DNA from: Microcaldota archaeon | GTDB lineage: Archaea; Micrarchaeota; Micrarchaeia; Norongarragalinales; Norongarragalinaceae | Direction of reading: 5' to 3' | DNA length: 9,017 nucleotides | Assembly: GCA_018304285.1 (NCBI GenBank) | Contig: JAGVWL010000035.1 | Coordinates: forward strand, 1-9,017 | In this document: one piece after another, positions 1-6,576 of the stretch | Layout: every line of letters begins with the position of its first letter | Position numbering within the stretch: position 1 is the first letter of the stretch | Translations under genes and position numbers: made by a program | The notes under the pieces: generated by a model | Databases searched by the model: none | Told to the model about the DNA's origin: nothing | What the model saw: the letters and a program-made list of their open reading frames with translations, nothing else

Positions 1-1526
1 ACTATCCGCGAGTTGCTCGCGTGGCAACGCGGGCAGCCCGCGCCGTTCGCAGGCACTTTCACGAACTTCACGTCGCCCTCGGTTTTCGGCTGTTGGGGCG
101 TAGAGCTTGAAATCGCGTTCAATTGTTCGAAGATGGATGACGGCTGGGCGCTAGACTGGGCTGGCGCCTGCAATGGGGATGAAAACAAGCTTGACGGAAC
201 ACCGGGGGCCGTTGCAACTGCAGGCTGCGCAGTTTGCCCAAAAGCCCTTTCCTGCACTCCTGCTTCAGCGGGCGGAGGCGAGAGTTTGAGGTTGTCGCTG
301 ACTTGCACGCGCGTCTTGCTCAACTGCAGTTGGTTGTAAACTTCCTGGACCATGGTTTCGAATTCTTCTTCCGGCGAAGCTTCGCGTTCCTTTCGTTTTT
401 CTGTTTCCGTTTCCGCGCTTGCGGCCTGCTTTTCCATATACCTGCGGTGGGGGACGGGCGTCTCTTCGCCGGTTTTTTCCTCTCCGCTGATGTCGCTCGC
501 TATTTGCTCGAGCTCGACTTCCTTGATTTTCTTGAGTTCGCTCTCCCTGACCGGAATGTCTTCCCTGACCAAAGGCGCGGTTGCGCCTTCCTTCTTTTGC
601 TGTACCGGCGGCTTGACCGCCTCCCTGATGGGAATGTGCGCTTCCTGTCCTTCGTTTTTCTTCTGAACGCCCAGTGCAGTGCGGATTCCTTCGAAAAACT
701 CTTTCGCTCCGCCAGCGCGCTTTTCCGGCGTTCTCGCGCGCGGCTCGAACTGCAAATCAATTTGCGACAGGGACTGGTCTTTCTGTTTTTGCATTGTTGG
801 CGAAGGCGTTAGCTGCCCGCTAGCGCTAGGTGGCGATGGCGGGAGCAAACCGCTTTTGCTAGGTGGCGATGGCGGGAGCAAACCGCTTTCTCCAGTTGGC
901 GCGAGCGGCGCGGAAGGAGGAATTGCGGGCGCGGCTGCTGCGGTTTTGGAAATTTCAATTTTGGCTTGCGGCAGTTGTTTTTCCTGCGCTTGCGGAAGTT
1001 TTGAAACAGGCGGCGTTAACGACGGTTGTTGCAAAACGGGTTTAGCAACGGATTGTGCAGCCTGTTTAGGTGCAGGCAGCATTATTTCCCGGAAAGACAC
1101 ATCGCGCATTTTCGGCCTTTCCTCGGGTTTCTGCACGGCTTGCGCTTTGGGCATTAAGGCGAGGCTCTTGTCGAAATCCATTTGCGCCGGCGGGGTTTTG
1201 ACTGCAGGAATGCCCACCACTAAATACTGTGGTTTTGAAAGCGCGTTTATCATCTTGAAAAAGAAAACAACCAGCAAAACCGTGAAGAAAAGCGTGACCG
1301 GAAGAAAGCCAGCGGCCTCGAAAAACCTCGCTTCGCCCGAAATAAAGTAATCCACTGCAAATGCGATTGAAAAGAGCGCGAAGCCGTACAATGCGGAAGC
1401 GCCGAGCTTTTGCGTCGGCGGCATGAGGCGCGAGTCGGGGTTGGTCAAGCGCATTGTGAAATAGCCGAAGCCTATCCCCCCGACGAAGAGGAATGCGTAG
1501 TAAGCGATTGCGGCAAGCGAGACCAT
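1..1526 (-). CDS. Polytopic membrane protein with long Pro/Gln-rich cytoplasmic tail and C-terminal zinc-ribbon start (partial, runs off left edge)
   Basis: The minus strand stays open from the ATG at 1526 to the window edge (about 508 codons) with no stop. Three hydrophobic segments lie near residues 3-25, 43-63 and 72-94. The basic residues in the first loop and just after helix 3 predict N-out topology with a cytoplasmic tail of more than 400 residues. The tail is rich in Pro, Gln, Ala and Lys/Glu and looks disordered. It carries an 11-residue duplication (SGLLPPSPPSK/A, about residues 213-234) and a charged, possibly helical stretch (RESELKKIKEVELEQI). At the edge it enters GCPRCHASNSR, whose CxxC looks like the first half of a zinc ribbon. 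A TATA-like element about 20-28 nt upstream supports this start and little or no leader; a TTG at 1541 is the only other nearby candidate. It is divergent from the giant surface protein. I do not recognise the family. A membrane adaptor that recruits a partner through the zinc ribbon is inference only. Confidence 0.8.
   Translation of the reverse strand, partial: MVSLAAIAYYAFLFVGGIGFGYFTMRLTNPDSRLMPPTQKLGASALYGFALFSIAFAVDYFISGEARFFEAAGFLPVTLFFTVLLVVFFFKMINALSKPQYLVVGIPAVKTPPAQMDFDKSLALMPKAQAVQKPEERPKMRDVSFREIMLPAPKQAAQSVAKPVLQQPSLTPPVSKLPQAQEKQLPQAKIEISKTAAAAPAIPPSAPLAPTGESGLLPPSPPSKSGLLPPSPPSASGQLTPSPTMQKQKDQSLSQIDLQFEPRARTPEKRAGGAKEFFEGIRTALGVQKKNEGQEAHIPIREAVKPPVQQKKEGATAPLVREDIPVRESELKKIKEVELEQIASDISGEEKTGEETPVPHRRYMEKQAASAETETEKRKEREASPEEEFETMVQEVYNQLQLSKTRVQVSDNLKLSPPPAEAGVQERAFGQTAQPAVATAPGVPSSLFSSPLQAPAQSSAQPSSIFEQLNAISSSTPQQPKTEGDVKFVKVPANGAGCPRCHASNSRI
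825..890. repeat. Two tandem copies of a 33-bp unit inside the minus-strand gene
   Basis: Unit 1 is 825-857 and unit 2 is 858-890. They read the same on the plus strand (gctaggtggcgatggcggga...) except for the last base (T versus C). The unit is 11 codons, so frame is kept and the protein gains one extra SGLLPPSPPS(K/A) block. A shorter, diverged third block (SGQLTPSP) follows in the protein. Near identity suggests a recent slippage duplication in the disordered tail. Confidence 0.95.
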
Positions 1527-1544
1527 GAGAACCTTACTCAAGAG

Positions 1545-1554
1545 TATAAAAAAA
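1545..1554 (-). promoter_or_regulatory. Archaeal TATA box for the minus-strand membrane protein
   Basis: On the minus strand the sequence reads CGCTTTTTTTATACTC and ends about 19 nt before the ATG at 1526. The spacing to the ATG is at the short end of the usual 25-30 nt, so transcription would begin at or very near the start codon, giving an essentially leaderless mRNA. No Shine-Dalgarno-like sequence precedes the ATG, which agrees. Confidence 0.5.
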
Positions 1555-1590
1555 GCGTTTGCTCTCCCGCCCTTTTGCCGGCGAAAGGTG

Positions 1591-1598
1591 TTTTTAAA
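1591..1598 (+). promoter_or_regulatory. Archaeal TATA box for the giant surface protein
   Basis: TTTTTAAA at 1591-1598 lies at -32 to -25 relative to the A of the ATG at 1623, the standard archaeal TATA position if the transcript starts on the ATG. The purine-rich CGAAAGG just upstream could act as a BRE. There is no Shine-Dalgarno sequence before the ATG. Together these fix the start at 1623 rather than at upstream in-frame codons. Confidence 0.65.
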
Positions 1599-1622
1599 AG
1601 CGCGAGGGCATTTATTGTAATC

Positions 1623-4600
1623 ATGCAGGAGAAAAGCATCGCGCTCAAGACATTCTCCCTATTCACGATATTCGTTTTCGTGGCAGAGCTATTCTCCCCC
1701 TTCGCCTTCGCTGCTGACGCCACTCCCACTCCGACCCCTACTCCTGTGCCGCCGACTTCGACCATTCCTTATCCTGCTGAAATAAAGTCGGGCGAAAGTT
1801 GCATCGTGAGCGTGATTTCCGACGCGGAAAGGCAGACGCTTTGGGACAATACCGCGACCGCGCCAATCCAGCAGTTGACCGACGTTCCTCTCGAGGCGGC
1901 GTTGAACCAGCAGGGCGCGAAAGTGCTTGACCCCCTGTCGCCCAACGCTTCGCTCAACCCCGCCCCTGCCTTGACCGTTTTCGACCAGCAAATCACGCTT
2001 TCGTCGCTCCAAGTGTTCGGAATTCCCAAAGACAAGCTTTTGAAATACGTCCAGGGTTACGACGCAGAGAAAGACAATGCAGACGAAGTTTTGCAAAACA
2101 CTGCGGTCACGCTAGCGCAAGCGCAGGAAATAATGCGCAGGGAAAACCGCGGCGGCACCGCGTCGCAAAGGCTGGACGATTACATCAATAAGCTTATTCC
2201 TGGCGCTAACACGCAAGCCACAACCCCGCAATTGCCGCAAGGCCCTACCCAGCCTTACTCCGACTTGAAAGTCATTCTTCCCGGGCCCGTGGGCAGCGAC
2301 GGGAAACAAAGGGAAATAACTTACAACCAAATTGCTGCTGTCACGGCACTCAAGCCAGACTCTTGCCTGCTGCAAGGCACGATCAAAGGAAGGGTTTCTT
2401 ACATGGGCATTCTGGGGTCGGACTTGACTTACGGAATTCCCGGCAACCAAACTCTCTCCGGGCAGTATATCTACCCTCCCAGCGGACAGCCTGACGAGGA
2501 GTTGATAGACCCGCGGAGCAACCAGTGGTTCGTCGGAAAATCGCTTATTTCTTTCCTTTCGCTCAACGGCGGAGCTAATATTTTGATTCCGTCGTTTTAC
2601 GAAGATTGGACTGCGTTCACCGGAAAGTGGGCGAAAGTCGATTTGTACGTTTCGCTTGGCTTGGGGATTGCGGCTACGAGCGCAAAGCAAAACCTCGAGA
2701 AAATTCAGAAACTGAAATCAGAGCTGCGCGAGGGCGTTCTCCAGTCTCCAGGTGCGAGGGGAGACGCCCGAATGCAAAACTTCCTGCTCGACCGGCTTGA
2801 GGGAAGAATCGAGAAGCGCACCGTTCCCGGAGCCGGAGAAGGACTGCTGTTCAAAAATGCGAACAACGAAGAGCGCATAATCCGCGTGGAAAGCCGGACC
2901 ACCGGCGGGGTAACGCAAGACAATGTGGTGATTTACGACACTGCCGGAGGTACGAGGTATGCTGAACCCATCGGCATGCCTGGACAAAGGGCTCCCGATG
3001 ACGTAATTCAAGCGCAAGGTTTGGAAGCGGAAAGAACCCACCAAGGGTTGGAATTCGAAGTGCAGGAAACGGCGAAAAAAATGAGGGTTTGGGACCAAAT
3101 CAAAAAATCCGCCGTTCCCCGCGTAAGCTACAATTTGATGATGGGCGCAGCGTGGATGGGGCCCGCACGCCTTGCTTACGACATTGCCGACCGAAACTTT
3201 TTTGCAGCGTCAGGCTTCAACCAAGACAAATATTTGAAGGTTTTCGCTGACCGGAACGTCGCAGAAAAATTCCGGGGCGCGACAAACCTGCTCGGCATCG
3301 GCGCCGTGCAAGAAATCCTTTCCGAATACACGGGCACCACGCCCACTAAAGCGTTCAAGGTCGGAAGGGTTTATTTGGCCAATTATCCCGCGGGCACCGA
3401 CGACAGCAGGGAATCGACGACCACGATTTCCAGCGGTGACCAGTGGTCCTTGACGACGCGTTGGAAAGGAAGTTCTTTCAGCGTTAATTTCGAAGACGTC
3501 TTGCGCAAGCCAGACGAGAAGTACGCAAGCCTTCCGATGGTGACGAACCAAATTATTCCCGATGCAGTAATCAACCGCAAGACCGGCGGTTCGGCAGTCA
3601 GCTACCTGCTCACGCTTGCAACCCCGTTCCTAATTTTCAGGCGCTTGGTTCCTGAAGTGGGGCAGTCGCTTGGCATTGCAGGCGCTTTGCTCGCGGCTGA
3701 AGAAGTCTGGACTATAGACCCCAACAACGGCAAGGGCGCGGAGTGCGATGCGAAGGAATTGGAGCGGTTGAAAAACTGGTACCGCAGCTGGATTGCAGCC
3801 GATTACGCGCTTACGGCACTAACGGCCGCCGCAGTGCCTGGGCTAAGCGGCTTTACCAACTACTGGCGGCAATTTTCATTCGCCGGAAGGGTCGTTTCAG
3901 ACATCCAAGCTTGGGCAAACCCGTTCTTGATTGCCCAATGGGTTTTGGGCAACGAAGTGCAAACGTACGTTGCGAACTGCAAAGACTCGCAATACAAGAT
4001 TCTCGCTTACCAACGGCTTCCGGAAGCCACGCAGCGCACCAACCAAACCGCCAGCGAAAAAGCTACGAACGCAGTCCAAGACGTTACGCAAGGCTTTGCG
4101 AATACTTTCGGAGGCGGCGGGGACAAAGTGAAAAACGAGCTTGCCAAATACACCGAGATACTCAACCTCAAAACCCAGATGCAAGACCAGCAGGGCTTCG
4201 TCCAGCCTGACGAAATCGTGGCAGTGCACATAGAAAAGTCCGCATGGATGGTGCCCGGAGGCGTTTTCGACACGCTCAACGGCACGGGCTGCAACCTGGA
4301 AGAAACGCTTCCCACGTCTGACGGCGGCGCGCTTTCGATAACCAAAAACGGCTTGAAGAAATTCAACAAGGACGGCAGCGTTGCGTTCGACTTTAACGAC
4401 TTCTACTGGAAATTGCGCGCGGCAAGCATACTCCGCTCGCAAGAGCTGGCGCGCATGATAGTCCCCAACAAAATCATCACCACCGTTTTGGATTGCGGTG
4501 ACCAGCCGTTCATTTCAATAAGCGCGTCCGGAAGCTCGGCGCTCGTGGGAAGAAGCTGCGGCGCAGGCGGGTGCCTCGAAAAGCAATTGAAGACGCTCGT

Positions 4601-5708
4601 GGACTTCGACGGAAGCAATCTGGAGAAAGTTATCGGGCGCATAACGAGCGTGGACACTACGCTGGGAACGACGTCGTTCACGGGCGATTCCATAATGTTC
4701 ACGCGGACTTCGTTCGGGGAAGCGGGCGTAGCGACCCGCGCGCCTTCGCTTGAGGAAGCGGCGCGATCCGTGGGGCTGGGTTCGGCTTCCGCAGGCGTAA
4801 GCCTTGACATTTTGGGCAACGGCGAAGTCACGATGTACTCGCCCCGCGATTTCGGAACTGAAAAAATCGGGACTCTCAAGACCATAATCGGCGAGAAAGG
4901 GAAAATCGAGTACGACCCGGTCGTGAAAAGGCTTTTCGTTTTCATCTACGTTTTGGGCGACGGCAAAGCCCAGACGATTTCCGACGTAGTGGCTAAAGCC
5001 TCAAGCGTGAATTCCAACGGAAAAATCATTCCCGTGATAAACCTCGACTTGCGAGGGAAAACCGGCTTCGAAGACGTGGTAAAGCAGTTGCGCGATGCGC
5101 TGGCGCAAATCCAGAAAGACTCGAAAGGCGGGGCGGGCGGAGTGCAGATTATTGAAACTCCCGACAAGATTTACAAATTCAATCCCGACGGAACTCTCAC
5201 CATTACGGACAAGAAGACCGGCGCGACTGAAACGCTGAAGATAACCGGCGCCCCGACAACAGACGCGAACGGAAACGTCGTGTTTCCGACCGACAAGGGA
5301 AGCGTGGCGTTCGGCACTGGCTTGAACGCGCAAGGCCAGCCTATAATCAACATCAACGGCGGCGGCTTGAAAGAATCGGGCACGCTCGAGGCTGCTAAAG
5401 GGCCGGGCGGAATTTTCACTTTCAACCCCTCGACCGGCTCTATTACCGTTTATAACGGGCAGGATTTGCCCATGGACCCGAGATTCGCGACGCAGGGAAT
5501 GAGCTTCGTGGGAACGCCCGAAGGAACGCGCGGAGTTCCGGCAGTAAACCCGTTCGCCCTCTCTCCGCAAGATGACAGTTCGTTCCAACGCCGCAAGCAA
5601 AGCTTGCTCCTCCCGTCTTGGCCCGCCGAAGCGCTGTGGTTCGCGGCAATGCTCGGGATAGTCATGCTCGGCGTTTTGTTCGTTCGCACAAGGCGCTTGG
5701 AAGAATAG
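1623..5708 (+). CDS. Giant secreted, C-terminally membrane-anchored surface protein of unknown family (1361 aa)
   Basis: The frame is open further upstream to 1410, but the ATG at 1623 gives a clear signal peptide (hydrophobic core about residues 10-29, likely cut after AFA30) and sits 25 nt after a TATA box. A TPTPTPTPVPPTS linker follows. Several hydrophobic stretches lie at about residues 505-520, 658-700, 722-743 and 758-775, so it could also cross the membrane internally. The last third is beta-rich, with recurring FNxDG/FNPSTG blocks (FNKDGSVAF near 913, FNPDGTLTI near 1186, FNPSTGSITV near 1267). The C-terminus is one hydrophobic helix (about 1336-1354) followed by RTRRLEE, typical of a type I anchor and also of archaeosortase-style tripartite tails. 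A Cys cluster (GRSCGAGGC) lies near residue 980. I do not recognise the family. An adhesin or envelope machine is inference. A terminator follows at 5714. Confidence 0.85.
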   Translation: MQEKSIALKTFSLFTIFVFVAELFSPFAFAADATPTPTPTPVPPTSTIPYPAEIKSGESCIVSVISDAERQTLWDNTATAPIQQLTDVPLEAALNQQGAKVLDPLSPNASLNPAPALTVFDQQITLSSLQVFGIPKDKLLKYVQGYDAEKDNADEVLQNTAVTLAQAQEIMRRENRGGTASQRLDDYINKLIPGANTQATTPQLPQGPTQPYSDLKVILPGPVGSDGKQREITYNQIAAVTALKPDSCLLQGTIKGRVSYMGILGSDLTYGIPGNQTLSGQYIYPPSGQPDEELIDPRSNQWFVGKSLISFLSLNGGANILIPSFYEDWTAFTGKWAKVDLYVSLGLGIAATSAKQNLEKIQKLKSELREGVLQSPGARGDARMQNFLLDRLEGRIEKRTVPGAGEGLLFKNANNEERIIRVESRTTGGVTQDNVVIYDTAGGTRYAEPIGMPGQRAPDDVIQAQGLEAERTHQGLEFEVQETAKKMRVWDQIKKSAVPRVSYNLMMGAAWMGPARLAYDIADRNFFAASGFNQDKYLKVFADRNVAEKFRGATNLLGIGAVQEILSEYTGTTPTKAFKVGRVYLANYPAGTDDSRESTTTISSGDQWSLTTRWKGSSFSVNFEDVLRKPDEKYASLPMVTNQIIPDAVINRKTGGSAVSYLLTLATPFLIFRRLVPEVGQSLGIAGALLAAEEVWTIDPNNGKGAECDAKELERLKNWYRSWIAADYALTALTAAAVPGLSGFTNYWRQFSFAGRVVSDIQAWANPFLIAQWVLGNEVQTYVANCKDSQYKILAYQRLPEATQRTNQTASEKATNAVQDVTQGFANTFGGGGDKVKNELAKYTEILNLKTQMQDQQGFVQPDEIVAVHIEKSAWMVPGGVFDTLNGTGCNLEETLPTSDGGALSITKNGLKKFNKDGSVAFDFNDFYWKLRAASILRSQELARMIVPNKIITTVLDCGDQPFISISASGSSALVGRSCGAGGCLEKQLKTLVDFDGSNLEKVIGRITSVDTTLGTTSFTGDSIMFTRTSFGEAGVATRAPSLEEAARSVGLGSASAGVSLDILGNGEVTMYSPRDFGTEKIGTLKTIIGEKGKIEYDPVVKRLFVFIYVLGDGKAQTISDVVAKASSVNSNGKIIPVINLDLRGKTGFEDVVKQLRDALAQIQKDSKGGAGGVQIIETPDKIYKFNPDGTLTITDKKTGATETLKITGAPTTDANGNVVFPTDKGSVAFGTGLNAQGQPIININGGGLKESGTLEAAKGPGGIFTFNPSTGSITVYNGQDLPMDPRFATQGMSFVGTPEGTRGVPAVNPFALSPQDDSSFQRRKQSLLLPSWPAEALWFAAMLGIVMLGVLFVRTRRLEE

Positions 5709-5713
5709 CACTC

Positions 5714-5738
5714 GCCCAAGAGGGGCTTTTATTTTTTA
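5714..5738 (+). terminator. Hairpin plus T-rich terminator of the giant surface protein gene
   Basis: GCCC (5714-5717) pairs with GGGC (5723-5726) across a 5-nt loop, and the stretch TTTTATTTTTT follows at once. It begins 5 nt after the stop codon. The T-rich tail overlaps the TATA-like element of the downstream tRNA, so termination and re-initiation share the same bases. Confidence 0.5.
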
Positions 5739-5739
5739 G
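5728..5739 (+). promoter_or_regulatory. TATA-like element for tRNA-Thr
   Basis: TTTATTTTTTAG has its last eight bases at -32 to -25 relative to the first tRNA base (5764). This is the same spacing as the promoter at 1591. It is T-rich rather than a consensus box, and it coincides with the T-run of the upstream terminator. Confidence 0.4.
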
Positions 5740-5763
5740 CAAACACTATCTTTAGTGGTGAAT

Positions 5764-5920
5764 GCCTCAGTAGCTCAGCGGTAGAGCGCCTGTCTTGTAG
5801 CCAGGCTTTTCTTTTCACAAAAGAAAAGCCAGGCGTGTCAAAAGAAAACGCTTGTTTTTCTTTGGTGGCAGCGCAAGGCAGGGGAACAGGAGGTCGGGAG
5901 TTCAATTCTCCCCTGGGGCT
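5764..5920 (+). tRNA. tRNA-Thr (anticodon UGU) with an 85-nt intron
   Basis: The 5' exon is 5764-5799 and the 3' exon 5885-5920, giving a 72-nt mature tRNA. Acceptor GCCTCAG pairs with CTGGGGC (5913-5919), with one T-G pair. D arm: GCTC/GAGC with loop AGCGGTA. Anticodon stem CCTGT (5789-5793) pairs perfectly with ACAGG (5886-5890) only once the intron is removed, giving loop CTTGTAA and anticodon TGT (5796-5798). The variable loop is AGGTC. The T arm GGGAG/CTCCC has loop TTCAATT, with A57-A58. The discriminator is T73, as is usual for archaeal tRNA-Thr, and CCA is not encoded. G15 and C48 can form the Levitt pair. No T-run follows, so it may be co-transcribed with the HIT gene 29 nt downstream. 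Confidence 0.9.
5800..5884 (+). other. Archaeal tRNA intron between positions 37 and 38
   Basis: The boundaries follow from restoring the anticodon stem. The junction fits a bulge-helix-bulge: exon CTTG (32-35) pairs with intron CAGG (5879-5882, one G-U), with 3-nt bulges TA|G on the 5' side and GG|A on the 3' side. The inner helix is weak: only CC 5801-5802 with GG 5877-5878 continues directly. Inside are two strong hairpins. One has a 12-bp stem 5804-5815/5819-5830 with loop CAC. The other has an 8-bp stem 5841-5848/5856-5863. Both use AAAAGAAAA on the purine side. GCCAGGC occurs twice (5800-5806 and 5828-5834). At 85 nt this is long for an archaeal tRNA intron. I see no box C/D motifs. Confidence 0.85.
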
Positions 5921-5949
5921 TTCAAAACAAAAATTGGAATGTGCGAAAG

Positions 5950-6576
5950 ATGACTTTTGAAGAAGGTTGTGCGACTTGCCCTAACGGCGGCATAGGATTG
6001 CGTCACCCTCTCTATGAAGACGATTTATTTTGGATTGTTGCGGATGCTCATCCCTTGATTGAAGGTCATATACTGATACTTCCGAAAGAGCATGCTTCTT
6101 GCTTTGGCGCTTTAGATGACGCAACTTTTTCCAAATTTACCGGGTTATATGCGCGCGTGTGCGATTTTATCACTAAAACCTACGGCGGCGCATGCGTTTT
6201 TGAACACGGGGTTACTGGGCAAACGGTGTTTCACGCCCACATGCATTTCCTCCCGTTCGACAAGCCTCTCGAAAAGATAATTCCAGAATCGGATTCCATC
6301 CGAAAAATCGCGAACTTGGCTGAATTGAAGCAAGAGTTTGCTGGTAGAGGAAAATATTTGTATTTGTCGTTAAACAAAGTCCACTACCTTGTCGATGTGA
6401 AACTCGGTTTTCCGGGCTTTTTCAGGAACCGCATCGCAAGCGCGCTAGGAAAGGAAGAACGTGCGAATTGGAAAGACGCTAAGGATAATCAAGACCTTAT
6501 GCGTACTTTTGATTCCGAAGCAACTAAACTTGTAAGTGAATGGCGGCACGCCGTGCCGATGGGTGGTTATTTATGA
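5950..6576 (+). CDS. HIT-family (histidine triad) nucleotide hydrolase/transferase
   Basis: HIT proteins hydrolyse or transfer nucleotides from substrates such as Ap4A, AMP-lysine or adenylated intermediates in the cytoplasm. The signature FHAHMHFLPF puts the triad at H95-A-H97-M-H99, with H97 the expected nucleophile. The preceding FEHGVTGQ and the earlier HPLIEGHILILPKEH (34-48) are standard HIT core. An N-terminal CATC (C7, C10) matches the CxxC of zinc-binding HIT proteins. The C-terminal 70 residues (FPGFFRNRIASALGKEERANW) resemble the tail of longer Ap4A-hydrolase-like HIT proteins, so the 208-aa protein looks complete. I chose ATG 5950; an in-frame GTG at 5941 would add three residues, and neither has a Shine-Dalgarno. 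It lies 29 nt after the tRNA and its stop overlaps the next start. Its base composition is more AT-rich than its neighbours. The exact substrate cannot be read from sequence. Confidence 0.88.
   Translation: MTFEEGCATCPNGGIGLRHPLYEDDLFWIVADAHPLIEGHILILPKEHASCFGALDDATFSKFTGLYARVCDFITKTYGGACVFEHGVTGQTVFHAHMHFLPFDKPLEKIIPESDSIRKIANLAELKQEFAGRGKYLYLSLNKVHYLVDVKLGFPGFFRNRIASALGKEERANWKDAKDNQDLMRTFDSEATKLVSEWRHAVPMGGYL
6562..6565 (+). promoter_or_regulatory. Shine-Dalgarno-like GGTG that decides the trmI start
   Basis: GGTG matches the core of the archaeal anti-SD complement (GGTGATCC) and lies 7 nt before the ATG at 6573. It supports that ATG over an in-frame codon at 6540 and implies translational coupling to the HIT gene. 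Confidence 0.4.

Noticed and set aside
13..1350. Consecutive plus-strand open frames at 13-339, 352-666 and 679-1350.
   Set aside because: They are antisense to one continuous minus-strand frame (1-1526) that has clear membrane helices and a promoter. Their translations are low-complexity Ser/Phe/Cys-rich shadows.
1410..1622. An N-terminal extension of the giant protein starting at 1410.
   Set aside because: The extra 71 residues overlap the divergent gene and its promoter, look random, and would bury the signal peptide. The TATA box at 1591 lies inside them.
3897..4442. A long minus-strand open frame of 181 codons (and others) inside the giant gene.
   Set aside because: It has no recognisable domain, promoter or start signal, and lies opposite a well-supported coding frame in GC-rich DNA, where antisense frames are common.
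5789..5805. An intronless anticodon arm CCTGT-CTTGTAG-CCAGG.
   Set aside because: Its T31-C39 pair is mismatched, and no variable loop or T arm follows in register. Joining to ACAGG at 5886 gives a perfect stem and a normal 72-nt tRNA.
6540..6572. An upstream start for trmI at 6540.
   Set aside because: It would overlap the HIT gene by 37 nt and add an unconserved MAARRADGWLF. The ATG at 6573 has an SD-like GGTG and the common ATGA overlap.
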